DNA of 64,000 nucleotides from Desertivirga arenae (GTDB lineage Bacteria > Bacteroidota > Bacteroidia > Sphingobacteriales > Sphingobacteriaceae): assembly GCF_017355785.1 (NCBI RefSeq), contig NZ_JAFEWE010000015.1:62001-126000 (forward strand), read 5' to 3'. Position 1 is the stretch's first letter; every line of letters starts with the position of its first letter. Shown here piece after piece: positions 26,543-35,380 of this stretch. The notes under the pieces were generated by a model that had not been told where the DNA came from, made no database searches, and worked only from the letters and a program-made list of their open reading frames with translations. Both the position numbers and the translations under genes were made by a program.

Positions 26543-26574
26543 AAAAAAAGCCTTCTGTTTTTCCACAGAAGGCT
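26543..26574 (-). terminator. Terminator after the degQ-type gene
   Basis: On the minus strand AGCCTTCTGT pairs with ACAGAAGGCT (26549-26574), followed by a T-run (26543-26549). The hairpin lies just before the PdeM start, so the two genes are separate units. Confidence 0.85.
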
Positions 26575-26596
26575 CTTCCTTAATTATACCTTTTGC

Positions 26597-28135
26597 TTAA
26601 TTAGTTAAAGGCACAGTTAGCATTATCTTTCCACCTTCCGGAGTTATACCGTCAAGTCTTAACATATTATTTTTCGAAGCACCTAAAGCAGCATTGATAT
26701 CATCTACCTTATTAACAGGCTTTCCATTCATGCTGGTAATTATAGTACCGGCAGGAATCTCATAGTCTGATAGTAAACCTCCCGGCTTAATATTCGAAGC
26801 TACAAGGCCTGAATTGATTCCAAAACGTTGCTTTTGAGCTCCGGTCACCGGACTGAAACTTGCACCTAATTTATCAACTACAGCTTTTGAAGATAATGAA
26901 TTAGCTGTCTTAACTGTTTCTTCACCTTTAAGTGTAACGTTCACTGTTTTATCATCACCACTTCTTTCGTAGGTTAGTTGAACCTTATCTCCCGGACGTA
27001 ATCTTCCAACCCTCTCTTGAAGATCAGCAGACGACATGATATTTGATCCATCAACTTTAGTAATGATATCACCCTCTTTGATTCCTGCAGCAGCAGCTCC
27101 GCCGTTCGGCACTACGCTATTCACATACAAACCATTGATACGTTTAACCCCAAGCTCTTTAGCCACACTTGCATTTAACTCACGGAAAGTAACCCCCACA
27201 AATCCACGTTTAACACTGCCGAATTTGATAAAATCATCCATAATCTTTTTGGCCAGATTAATTGGAATAGCGAAACCGTATCCCTCATAAGTACCAGATT
27301 TGGATGCAATGGCAGAGTTAATTCCTACAAGTTCCCCTTGAGCGTTTACTAAAGCACCTCCACTATTTCCTGGATTGATAGCCGCATCAGTTTGAATAAA
27401 TGACTCAATTGCGGAATTTACTCTTTGTTGAGGCTGCTCATCCTGTTGTGACCAGCTATCACGATCATTCTGTTCACCAAGAATACCTATACTCCTTCCT
27501 TTAGCACTTACAATCCCAGCAGTAACTGTAGAATTTAATGTTAACGGATAGCCTACCGCTAAAACCCATTCACCAATTTGCACATTATCCGAATTACCAA
27601 TTTTAACTACAGGCAAGTTTGATGCTGTTACTTTAACTAATGCCAGGTCGGTATTAGGATCCCGTCCAATAACCTTGCCTTCGAAAGAGCGATTATCCGG
27701 AAGAATAACTTCAATTTTGCTGGCGTTTTCAACTACGTGATTATTAGTAACAATGTAGCCATCGTCGCTCACGATAACCCCTGAGCCTGAGGCCATTTGT
27801 GGCATACGCTGCATGTTCCGTGGAGATCCAAAGAAATCTCTGAACATATCATCAAACGGATCGCCACCGCCACCGCTTCTACCTCTGTTAGAGGCATTCG
27901 TATTTCCATAAGTTGTTTGTATATGAACCACTGCCGGTGTTACCGCTGCGGCAGCTTGTACAAAATCAACTTGTCCGGCTGAGGAAACATTTAAAGGGTT
28001 ATTAGTAAAATAAACCTTCTGTTTCTCATCGATACTCATTTTTTCGGCGTACTTGGTTTCAACAAGCTTATATCCGCCTATTGCTACTGCACCTCCAATA
28101 AATGCAGTTAAAAGTGTTACTCCTATTTTTTTCAT
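26597..28135 (-). CDS. Do/DegQ-family periplasmic serine protease
   Basis: Degrades or refolds damaged envelope proteins. The 512-aa protein has an N-terminal membrane/signal segment (3-24). The trypsin-like domain has triad residues H133 (VTNNHVV), D163 (NTDLALVKV) and S258 (NPGNSGGALV). Two PDZ domains follow: one from about 300 (KRGFVGVTFREL) and one from about 420. A Gly-rich linker near 82-92 precedes the protease. Its promoter (28166-28197) has both -7 and -33 elements. Confidence 0.93.
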   Translation of the reverse strand: MKKIGVTLLTAFIGGAVAIGGYKLVETKYAEKMSIDEKQKVYFTNNPLNVSSAGQVDFVQAAAAVTPAVVHIQTTYGNTNASNRGRSGGGGDPFDDMFRDFFGSPRNMQRMPQMASGSGVIVSDDGYIVTNNHVVENASKIEVILPDNRSFEGKVIGRDPNTDLALVKVTASNLPVVKIGNSDNVQIGEWVLAVGYPLTLNSTVTAGIVSAKGRSIGILGEQNDRDSWSQQDEQPQQRVNSAIESFIQTDAAINPGNSGGALVNAQGELVGINSAIASKSGTYEGYGFAIPINLAKKIMDDFIKFGSVKRGFVGVTFRELNASVAKELGVKRINGLYVNSVVPNGGAAAAGIKEGDIITKVDGSNIMSSADLQERVGRLRPGDKVQLTYERSGDDKTVNVTLKGEETVKTANSLSSKAVVDKLGASFSPVTGAQKQRFGINSGLVASNIKPGGLLSDYEIPAGTIITSMNGKPVNKVDDINAALGASKNNMLRLDGITPEGGKIMLTVPLTN

Positions 28136-28165
28136 ACCTTATTTTCCTCGTGTATTTTCTGTTTT

Positions 28166-28197
28166 CAAATTTAATACCAGTTAAACGGTTTTTGCAA
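28166..28197 (-). promoter_or_regulatory. degQ-type gene promoter
   Basis: On the minus strand a TTG (28195-28197), 21 nt of spacer, then TAAATTTG (28166-28173). This is a good Bacteroidota -33/-7 pair about 30 nt before the start codon. Confidence 0.65.
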
Positions 28198-28242
28198 TTC
28201 CTGCATATTTCAAATCCTGTTAAAAATTGTTAAAACCGTTTA
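28182..28242. repeat. 11-bp perfect inverted repeat between degQ-type gene and dapF
   Basis: TAAACGGTTTT (28182-28192) and AAAACCGTTTA (28232-28242) are exact reverse complements 39 bp apart. The left arm sits between the -33 and -7 boxes of the protease promoter. A looping repressor site is a possible reading; no regulator gene is adjacent. Confidence 0.55.
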
Positions 28243-28362
28243 TATAGCAGAGTGGGATTATAATTAGAGCGCAATATCTCAATTATATCCACAAATTTCC
28301 TTCCACAATTCGTATTCTTGCTTGTGTTTTTCCAAAGCATTTTAGTTCATTTCTTTTAATTT

Positions 28363-29148
28363 ATGAAACTCCATTTTTACAAATATCAGGGTGCAGGGAA
28401 TGATTTTATCCTTGTTGATAACCGAAATTCTGACATCAATCACAATGATCCAGCTCTCATATCCTCCTTATGTGATAGAAGATTTGGTATAGGTGGTGAT
28501 GGAATGATGTTTCTGCAGAAGAAAGAGGGCTTTGATTTTGAAATGATCTACTATAACTCAGATGGCCAACCTAGCAGTATGTGCGGAAATGGAGGCCGGT
28601 GTATTGTAGCATTTGCGCATGATCTGGGAGTGATTGAGAAAAACACTAACTTTTTGGCAGTAGATGGTCCTCATTATGCCACAATTTCAGCAGAGGAAAA
28701 CTGGGTAAGTCTTCAAATGATAGATGTAGAAGAAATCAAGATGGATGGAGAAGCATCTGTCTTAAATACAGGATCACCTCACTACGTATTACCGGCTGCA
28801 AATCTTAAAGAGAAAGATGTTTTTGAGGAAGGAAGGGCAATTCGTTACAACGATACCTATAAAAAGCAGGGTATCAATATAAACTTTGTTGAAGATCTTG
28901 GAGATCATTACTTTGTAAGGACTTATGAACGAGGGGTGGAAGACGAAACCTTCGCTTGTGGTACTGGAGTAACAGCGGTTGCACTGGCCATGGCTAAAAG
29001 AAAAAATCAGACAGGAAGTTTAAGTACTCCGATAAAAGTATTAGGAGGCGATCTGAATATTCGTTTTGATCATGACGGAAATCACTTCTCAAATATATTT
29101 CTTGAAGGGCCTGCAAAGTTTGTATTTGAGGGAGACATCGAAATTTAA
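28363..29148 (+). CDS. dapF: Diaminopimelate epimerase DapF
   Basis: Converts LL- to meso-diaminopimelate for lysine and peptidoglycan synthesis, cofactor-free. The two catalytic cysteines are C74 (SSMCGNGGRC) and C199 (FACGTGVTA). At 261 aa it is standard length, with the N-terminal KYQGAGNDF motif intact. It is divergent from the protease and lies 150 nt before aspS. Confidence 0.96.
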   Translation: MKLHFYKYQGAGNDFILVDNRNSDINHNDPALISSLCDRRFGIGGDGMMFLQKKEGFDFEMIYYNSDGQPSSMCGNGGRCIVAFAHDLGVIEKNTNFLAVDGPHYATISAEENWVSLQMIDVEEIKMDGEASVLNTGSPHYVLPAANLKEKDVFEEGRAIRYNDTYKKQGININFVEDLGDHYFVRTYERGVEDETFACGTGVTAVALAMAKRKNQTGSLSTPIKVLGGDLNIRFDHDGNHFSNIFLEGPAKFVFEGDIEI

Positions 29149-29271
29149 TACAAGTCAACAAAAGAAATTTATACCTTAGAAGTACGAAAGGGACTTATTA
29201 ATAAGCCCCCCAATGAGATTTACAATCCGTACTTATTTTTCAGTTTCAAATAGTATATCCCTCAAAAAATA

Positions 29272-29279
29272 TACTTTTG
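29272..29279 (+). promoter_or_regulatory. aspS -7 box
   Basis: TACTTTTG fits TAnnTTTG and would give a leader of roughly 12-15 nt before the ATG at 29299. No -33 TTG is clear. Confidence 0.55.
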
Positions 29280-29298
29280 CACCTCTAACCGTAATTTT

Positions 29299-31044
29299 AT
29301 GCATAGGACACATACCTGCGGCGAATTAAATATCAATGATTTAGGCAAAGAAGTTACCCTGGCAGGATGGGTACAAAAGTCGCGCGATTTAGGTGGAATG
29401 ACTTTCATCGATGTTCGCGACCGTTATGGCATTACACAGCTTTTATTCAATATGGACGAAGATCCTTCGCTATGTGAAGGTGCTCGTAAATTGTCACGTG
29501 AGTTTGTTATTAAAGTAAGTGGCAAAGTGGTAGAAAGGACGAATAAAAATCCTAAAATACCTACTGGCGATATTGAAATTAAAGTTTCCGCATTGGAGGT
29601 TTTAAATCCCGCTAAATTGCCACCCTTCCTTATTGAAGACGAAACAGATGGTGGAGATGAATTAAGAATGAGATATCGTTATCTTGATCTTCGTCGTAAC
29701 CCGGTTAGAAATAATCTGATCCTTCGCCATAAAATGGCCCAGGAGATCAGGAAATATTTAGACAATCAAGATTTCTTAGAAGTTGAGACTCCGGTTCTCA
29801 TTAAGTCTACTCCAGAAGGTGCACGCGACTTTGTTGTTCCAAGTCGCATGAATCCCGGAGAGTTTTACGCCTTACCGCAATCACCACAAACATTCAAGCA
29901 ATTGCTGATGGTTTCAGGCTTTGACCGTTACTTTCAAATTGTAAAGTGTTTCCGCGATGAGGACTTACGTGCAGACAGACAACCGGAATTTACACAAATA
30001 GATTGCGAGATGGCTTTCATTGAACAGGAAGATATTCTTAACCTGTTTGAAGGGATGATACGTCACTTATTCTCTACTGTAAAAGGTATTGATCTAGGGG
30101 AGGTTCCTCGCATGGTTTATGCTGATGCAATGAAGTATTACGGTTCTGATAAACCTGATACCCGTTTTGGCATGAGGTTCGTTGAGTTGAACAACCTGGT
30201 AAAAGGCGCAGGTTTCCCTGTGTTCGATAATGCCGAGCTCGTCGTTGGTATCAATGCAAAAGGCTGTGCTCCATATACTCGTAAGCAAGTTGACGAGTTA
30301 ACTGACTTTGTTAAACGACCTCAGATAGGCGCTACTGGGTTAGTATACCTTAGATACAACCAGGATGGATCTTTAAAATCATCAGTTGATAAGTTCTTCA
30401 ACGAAGATCAATTAAAAGCATGGGCAGCTGTTTTCGAAGCTGAGCCGGGCGATTTAATTCTATTAATGGCAGGTCCTACAGATAAGGTTAGAAAGCAACT
30501 GAACGAACTTCGTTTAGAAATGGGAACCCGCCTTGGCTTAAGGGATAAGAATAAATTCGCGCCACTTTGGGTAATAGATTTTCCTCTATTGGAGTGGGAT
30601 GAAGAACATGCACGTTACCATGCAATGCACCATCCCTTTACTTCACCAAAGCCAGAAGATATTGAGTTATTGGATTCAAAACCGGGAGAAGTTCGCGCAA
30701 ATGCATATGACCTGGTAATCAATGGAACGGAAATAGGTGGCGGATCAATCCGTATCTTCGAAAAAAGCTTGCAATCACTGATGTTTAAGCACCTGGGATT
30801 CAGCCCTGAAGAGGCTCAAAAACAGTTTGGATTCCTTCTTGACGCTTTTGAGTACGGCGCTCCACCTCACGGAGGTATCGCATTTGGTTTTGACCGTCTC
30901 GTATCAATCTTTGCTGGTCTGGATTCAATCCGTGACGTAATGGCTTTCCCTAAAAATAATTCGGGTAGAGATGTGATGATAGACTCTCCTGCAACCATCT
31001 CGGATGACCAGTTGAAGGAGTTAAATATTAAGACGACGGTATAA
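29299..31044 (+). CDS. aspS: Aspartyl-tRNA synthetase AspS
   Basis: Charges tRNA-Asp. The 581-aa bacterial-type enzyme has an N-terminal OB anticodon-binding domain ([21 protein letters not shown] at 3 on, VTLAGWVQ as key). The class II core has motif 1 around FLEVETPVL and motif 2 [18 protein letters not shown], and motif 3 [10 protein letters not shown] lies near the end. The GAD insertion domain is present between them. Monocistronic by its flanking promoter and terminator. Confidence 0.97.
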   Translation: MHRTHTCGELNINDLGKEVTLAGWVQKSRDLGGMTFIDVRDRYGITQLLFNMDEDPSLCEGARKLSREFVIKVSGKVVERTNKNPKIPTGDIEIKVSALEVLNPAKLPPFLIEDETDGGDELRMRYRYLDLRRNPVRNNLILRHKMAQEIRKYLDNQDFLEVETPVLIKSTPEGARDFVVPSRMNPGEFYALPQSPQTFKQLLMVSGFDRYFQIVKCFRDEDLRADRQPEFTQIDCEMAFIEQEDILNLFEGMIRHLFSTVKGIDLGEVPRMVYADAMKYYGSDKPDTRFGMRFVELNNLVKGAGFPVFDNAELVVGINAKGCAPYTRKQVDELTDFVKRPQIGATGLVYLRYNQDGSLKSSVDKFFNEDQLKAWAAVFEAEPGDLILLMAGPTDKVRKQLNELRLEMGTRLGLRDKNKFAPLWVIDFPLLEWDEEHARYHAMHHPFTSPKPEDIELLDSKPGEVRANAYDLVINGTEIGGGSIRIFEKSLQSLMFKHLGFSPEEAQKQFGFLLDAFEYGAPPHGGIAFGFDRLVSIFAGLDSIRDVMAFPKNNSGRDVMIDSPATISDDQLKELNIKTTV

Positions 31045-31065
31045 GATAAGTTATACCAGTATATA

Positions 31066-31102
31066 AGCAAAAAGCCTTCTGAAGTTCAGAAGGCTTTTTG
31101 CT
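31066..31102. terminator. 37-bp palindromic bidirectional terminator
   Basis: AGCAAAAAGCCTTCTGAA (31066-31083) and its exact complement (31085-31102) flank a single G. Flanking A and T tracts suit both aspS and the small minus-strand gene. The stem core AGCCTTCTG also forms the terminator at 26549. Confidence 0.9.
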
Positions 31103-31119
31103 TTAAGGAAAAAACTAAA

Positions 31120-31302
31120 CTATTTTATAGAGAAAACTACCTGAACTACACTCTTTAACTGAGGCAAATTACATGATGTAACAGCTTGCATCTGCTCAGC
31201 CTCCTCATTATTAATTGGATTAAAAGCAAGCAGGGCAACAACTAATAACACGGGAATCAATAAAATGATAAATGGAGATATGTTGTTGATTGAATTTTTC
31301 AT
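31120..31302 (-). CDS. Small single-span membrane protein, unknown
   Basis: Sixty residues from the ATG at 31302, with a hydrophobic segment at about 9-28 and a short polar tail. No family is recognised. Support is the clean membrane helix, the terminator behind it and no competing gene; expression is uncertain. A start 14 codons upstream is possible but adds a Cys-rich stretch with no clear purpose. Confidence 0.4.
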   Translation of the reverse strand: MKNSINNISPFIILLIPVLLVVALLAFNPINNEEAEQMQAVTSCNLPQLKSVVQVVFSIK

Positions 31303-31444
31303 GTCGTTAAGCTTTAATACTTCAAAGCAACAACATATTATCATGAAGAGAAAAAGCTTTAGACTAACAGTTTAAATTTGTAGATAAACAATTAGCAGAG
31401 GAATTCATAGCATAAAAAGGAGTTCGTCGATCCTTCAAGCCAGT

Positions 31445-32458
31445 TCATCGAACAATTAACTCTGTATCCAGCATCCTCGTCTCAAATTCTGTCACCGGAT
31501 ATTTACTTTCAATCAGCTTTATAAGTAACTCTGTAGCCGCCTGGCCAATTTCAAAAGCCGGCTGGCGAACAGCAGTAAGCGATGGACTAAATAGATCTAC
31601 TACATTTGAATTGGTAAATCCCGCTATTTTCACCGTGCTTGCATAGTAGGGAGCCAGTTTTCTTAAAGCAAGCAGACATCCGGTACTTAGCTTATCCTGA
31701 GCAATAAAGATAGCATCCGGACGCTCTGGTAGAGACAAAAGATCAGATACAGCATGCTCCACCTCATTTTGTAGCACCCCTGCATACTCACAGTACTTTA
31801 CATAACTATCATCAAATTGCAGTCCATGCTTTTCAAGTGCTGATCTATATCCTTCAAACCTCTCTTTGGTTATCGACAAATGAGCTGCATTAGTAATATG
31901 AGCAATCCTCTTCTTACCCAGTCCGATCAAATACTCTGTAGCATCAAAGCCACCTTTAAAATTATTAGCTATTACCTTATGCGTTTTTATTTCCTCTGAA
32001 ACCCTATCGAAAAAGACTATTGGAAGTCCTTTTCCATAAAGATCCTTCAGCAATGAAACATCAGAGGTTTCAGAAGAAAGGGAGATCAGCAGCCCATCTA
32101 CAGAACGTGACGCCAGATGTTGCACATTCACAATCTCTCTCTCATACGACTCATTACTCTGAGTAATAATAACATTATATCCGGCACTATAGGCAATAGA
32201 CTCAATTCCATTAATTGCTTGAGAAAAGAAATTATTAGCGATCTCGCAAACAACAATACCGATAGAATGGCTGCGGCGTTCCTTCAAACTAAGTGCAATA
32301 GGATTAGGCTTATAATTTATTTTCGCAGCATAGTCTAAAACTATCTTTTTTGTTTCTTCACTAATCTCATATCCTCCCCTAAGTGCTCGCGAAACAGTCG
32401 AAGTCGAAAGTCCCAGTGCCTTGGCAATATCCTTTATAGTTATTGTTTCAAACTTCAT
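31445..32458 (-). CDS. LacI-family transcriptional regulator
   Basis: A 337-aa repressor/activator. The helix-turn-helix is at 5-27 (TIKDIAKALGLSTSTVSRAL), followed by the hinge and a periplasmic-binding-protein-like effector domain (SIGIVVCEIANNFFSQ ... DGLLISLSSE ... GGFDATEYLIGLGKKRIAHI). It is next to SDR and kdu genes, so a uronate or KDG-like effector is inferred. It is the only LacI-type regulator in the window and a candidate for the CGGGAAC-containing sites upstream of the first pectin locus. Confidence 0.9.
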   Translation of the reverse strand: MKFETITIKDIAKALGLSTSTVSRALRGGYEISEETKKIVLDYAAKINYKPNPIALSLKERRSHSIGIVVCEIANNFFSQAINGIESIAYSAGYNVIITQSNESYEREIVNVQHLASRSVDGLLISLSSETSDVSLLKDLYGKGLPIVFFDRVSEEIKTHKVIANNFKGGFDATEYLIGLGKKRIAHITNAAHLSITKERFEGYRSALEKHGLQFDDSYVKYCEYAGVLQNEVEHAVSDLLSLPERPDAIFIAQDKLSTGCLLALRKLAPYYASTVKIAGFTNSNVVDLFSPSLTAVRQPAFEIGQAATELLIKLIESKYPVTEFETRMLDTELIVR

Positions 32459-32522
32459 TAGCTAGTGTGTACTGTCGAAAGTAATAAAAAAAACACAAGG
32501 TACAATACCTCTGTAAATACAA

Positions 32523-32555
32523 TAGCCGGTAGCGGTTTTAATACACTGCCGGCTA
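32523..32555 (-). terminator. Hairpin downstream of the SDR gene
   Basis: AGCCGGTAG (32524-32532) pairs with CTGCCGGCT (32546-32554) with one G-T or mismatched pair and a 13-nt loop. T content after it on the minus strand is modest, so termination is probable but not certain. Confidence 0.5.
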
Positions 32556-32638
32556 ATAAATATGAAATTAATGATCGAAGCAATTGTTTTAGGCAATTAA
32601 ACTGCCTGGTGGTCTAATGCGGAAGTATATTTAGAAGA

Positions 32639-33427
32639 TTACTCATTTGATGCCTTGCCAAGCGTTGCTAAGATTCCCCCGTCTACATATAGAATGTGAC
32701 CACTAACAAAATCCGAAGCTTTTGCTGCCAGGAAGATAGCTGCTCCTTGTAAATCTTCAGGTTCTCCCCACCTTGCCGCAGGTGTACGACTTATAATGAA
32801 ATCGTTGAATGGATGACCATCAACACGAATGGGAGCTGTTTGAGTGGTTGCAAAATATCCGGGACCAATTCCATTCACTTGTATGTTGAACTGAGCCCAT
32901 TCTGTCGCAAGATTCTTCGTAAGCATCTTTAAGCCACCCTTTGCTGCAGCATAGGCACTTACAGTAGCTCTTCCCACCTCGCTCATCATAGAACAGATAT
33001 TAATAATTTTACCAGCACGTCTCTTCACCATATATTTCCCTACAGTTTTCGACATAATAAATGGACCTGTAAGATCTATTTTTATTACCTGTTCCCAATC
33101 TGCAACCTCCATTTCAAGCACTGGTATCCGTTTAATAATTCCAGCATTATTTACCAGAATGTCAATAGGCCCTACTTCCCGCTCAATTTTGCTGACTGCA
33201 TCAATTGCAGCATTCTCGTCTGTTACATCAAACTGATAACCTAATGCATCAATTCCATTTGACTTATATTCAGCAATAGCATTATCTAACTTCTCCTGAG
33301 AGATATCATTTATGATGATCTGGGCACCCGCCTTTGCAAGACCTGTGGCCATAGACATTCCTAACCCGTGGGTTGCTCCGGTAATCAGAGCTCTTTTTCC
33401 TGTTAAATCAAATAGAGATACCGACAT
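32639..33427 (-). CDS. SDR-family dehydrogenase, gluconate 5-dehydrogenase/KduD-like
   Basis: An NAD(P)-dependent short-chain oxidoreductase of 262 aa. TGATHGLG (about 16-23) binds the cofactor and NNAG lies in ILVNNAG. The catalytic Ser/Tyr/Lys are in INICSMMSEVG and YAAAKGG. It resembles gluconate 5-dehydrogenases more than the second SDR next door. A role in reducing a keto-sugar acid from pectin is inferred from the shared divergent promoter with kduD-kduI. Exact substrate unknown. Confidence 0.82.
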   Translation of the reverse strand: MSVSLFDLTGKRALITGATHGLGMSMATGLAKAGAQIIINDISQEKLDNAIAEYKSNGIDALGYQFDVTDENAAIDAVSKIEREVGPIDILVNNAGIIKRIPVLEMEVADWEQVIKIDLTGPFIMSKTVGKYMVKRRAGKIINICSMMSEVGRATVSAYAAAKGGLKMLTKNLATEWAQFNIQVNGIGPGYFATTQTAPIRVDGHPFNDFIISRTPAARWGEPEDLQGAAIFLAAKASDFVSGHILYVDGGILATLGKASNE

Positions 33428-33600
33428 AGTTTAATATTTTAAATGGTTTATATTGAGCTTTTCTAAACGATACAATGTTAAGCCACAAGCCTTGGGTAAA
33501 AAATGATGGGAATCAGTCGAAATAATAAAATATGTTATTTTACTACTTCCTATTCTTAGGCATAAACAGTAATTTGCGCCGCATATTCATCAATAGACCA

Positions 33601-34371
33601 ATGAGTAACCAAGATTTTTTTAGCCTTGAAGGCAAAATAGCGCTTGTGACGGGATGTAATCGTGGGATAGGTAGAGCTATGGCAGAAGCACTTGCAGAGG
33701 CAGGAGCAGATATAATAGGGGTTTCGTCTTCCATCGCTTTAAGCGGAAGTGATGTCGAAAAATCTATCAATGAAATTGGCAGAAAGTTTAAAGCATATCA
33801 ATGTGATTTCGGTGATAAGGATTCGGTAACTAATTTCCTAAAAAAAGTATTAGCAGAAAATCAACAGATTGATATTCTTGTGAACAACGCCGGTACAATT
33901 TTACGGCAGCCTGCAGCAGAACACTCTGATGAGTTCTGGTATAAGGTGATAGACATTAACCTGAATAGTCAATTTGTTATTACGAGAGAAATTGGAGCCA
34001 GAATGTTGGAACAAGGTTCTGGAAAAATTATTTTTACAGCCTCTCTTCTTACGTTTCAAGGTGGTGTTAACGTACCAGGATATGCAGCAAGTAAAGGAGC
34101 AATCGGAAGTTTAGTTAAAGCATTTTCAAACGAGTGGGCATCTAAAGGCATAAACGTTAATGCAATTGCTCCAGGCTATATATCAACTGATAATACAGAA
34201 GCACTAAGAAATGATCCGGTTAGAAGCAAGTCCATATTAGACCGGATCCCTGCGGGAAGATGGGGTGAGCCGGAAGACTTTAAAGGACCAGTGGTGTTCC
34301 TTGCATCTAAAGCTGCGGATTACGTAAATGGCACCATACTTACAGTTGATGGTGGCTGGATGGGAAGATAA
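33601..34371 (+). CDS. kduD: 2-dehydro-3-deoxy-D-gluconate 5-dehydrogenase KduD
   Basis: Reduces 2,5-diketo-3-deoxygluconate (DKII) to KDG. The 256-aa SDR has TGCNRGIGRAMAEALAEAG for the cofactor, ILVNNAGTILR, and the FTASLLTFQGG plus YAASKGAIG catalytic segments. The tail DRIPAGRWGEPEDFKGPVVF and TVDGGWMGR closely follow E. coli KduD. ATG 33601 is chosen; an in-frame start at 33532 would add 23 unrelated residues. kduI follows after 23 nt. Confidence 0.92.
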   Translation: MSNQDFFSLEGKIALVTGCNRGIGRAMAEALAEAGADIIGVSSSIALSGSDVEKSINEIGRKFKAYQCDFGDKDSVTNFLKKVLAENQQIDILVNNAGTILRQPAAEHSDEFWYKVIDINLNSQFVITREIGARMLEQGSGKIIFTASLLTFQGGVNVPGYAASKGAIGSLVKAFSNEWASKGINVNAIAPGYISTDNTEALRNDPVRSKSILDRIPAGRWGEPEDFKGPVVFLASKAADYVNGTILTVDGGWMGR

Positions 34372-34394
34372 TAAACTAGTATAAAAATACAAAC

Positions 34395-35234
34395 ATGATA
34401 ATGAATCAACGTTATGCACAGGGCCCAAAAGAAGTAGCTGCTTTAAGTACAGCTGAACTTAGGGAAAACTTCCTTGTTGAAGACCTGATGCAAGCAGACC
34501 AGTTCAATTTCACTTACTCACACTATGACAGAGCAATCGTAGGTAGTGTTTCACCGGTAAGTCAAACACTTGAACTTCCAAACGATTACGAAAACCTTCG
34601 CTCTGACTATTTTTTGGAAAGACGCGAAATGGGGATGATCAACGTTGGCGGAGATGCAGAAGTAACTGTAGATGGAACAACTTATTCTGTATCTAAACTA
34701 GATGCAGTTTATGCTGGAAAAGGAGTTAAGTCGGTGACATTCAAAAGTGTTTCTGCAGAAAACCCTGCTAAGATCTTTATTTACTCTGTTCCTGCTCATC
34801 ACTCATATCCTACCCGTCTGATGAAAAAGGAAGAAGCGTCGCCCTTAGACATTGGAAGCAAAGAAACGGCGAATGAGCGTACAGTTTATAAGTATATCCA
34901 CCTGGAGGGAATTCAAAGCTGCCAAATGGTAATGGGACTTACAGTTCTTAAACCAGGTAGCGTTTGGAACACTATGCCTTCTCACGTTCACGATCGTCGT
35001 ATGGAATCTTATTTCTACTTTGACGTTCCACAAGGACAAATTGTATTGCATTTGATGGGACAACCTCAAGAAACCCGACACCTTGTAGTTCAGAATCACC
35101 AGGCCATCATATCTCCACCTTGGTCTATTCACTCTGGATCAGGAACTACTGCTTACGGCTTCATTTGGGCTATGGCAGGCGAGAACCTGGTATATACAGA
35201 CATGGACACTTTCCCTGTAAATGAATTAAGATAA
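34395..35234 (+). CDS. kduI: 5-dehydro-4-deoxy-D-glucuronate isomerase KduI
   Basis: Isomerises DKI, formed from unsaturated uronate released by GH105-type enzymes, to DKII. The 279-aa cupin-type protein shows SYFLERREMG-like RSDYFLERREMGMINVGG, and the zinc-site region NTMPSHVHDRRMESYFYF plus SPPWSIHSGSGT. It matches E. coli KduI in length and motifs. Start could be the ATG at 34395 or 34401. It forms an operon with kduD and links the GH105 product to KdgK. Confidence 0.95.
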   Translation: MIMNQRYAQGPKEVAALSTAELRENFLVEDLMQADQFNFTYSHYDRAIVGSVSPVSQTLELPNDYENLRSDYFLERREMGMINVGGDAEVTVDGTTYSVSKLDAVYAGKGVKSVTFKSVSAENPAKIFIYSVPAHHSYPTRLMKKEEASPLDIGSKETANERTVYKYIHLEGIQSCQMVMGLTVLKPGSVWNTMPSHVHDRRMESYFYFDVPQGQIVLHLMGQPQETRHLVVQNHQAIISPPWSIHSGSGTTAYGFIWAMAGENLVYTDMDTFPVNELR

Positions 35235-35250
35235 GTTCTAGAAATCTAAT

Positions 35251-35291
35251 AAAAAGAAAGCCTTTCTGTAAACCGGGGAGGCTTTCTTTTT
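35251..35291 (+). terminator. Terminator after kduI
   Basis: AAAAAGAAAGCCT (35251-35263) pairs with AGGCTTTCTTTTT (35279-35291) around a 15-nt loop. Confidence 0.85.
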
Positions 35292-35326
35292 GCGCCATAT
35301 TTTCCTGGAACTTACAAGAAGTATAC

Positions 35327-35359
35327 AAAAAAAGGCCCAGTTGTGAAAACTGAGCCTTT
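35327..35359 (-). terminator. Terminator after nrdJ
   Basis: On the minus strand AAAGGCTCAGTT pairs with AACTGGGCCTTT with one mismatch and a 5-nt loop, followed by more T. Confidence 0.85.
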
Positions 35360-35380
35360 GAACTTTATTCCTAGCTTACT

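Noticed and set aside
26558-26566. TTTTCCACA DnaA-box-like sequence
   Set aside because: It is part of the loop and stem of the degQ-type gene terminator and stands alone, so it is taken as chance.
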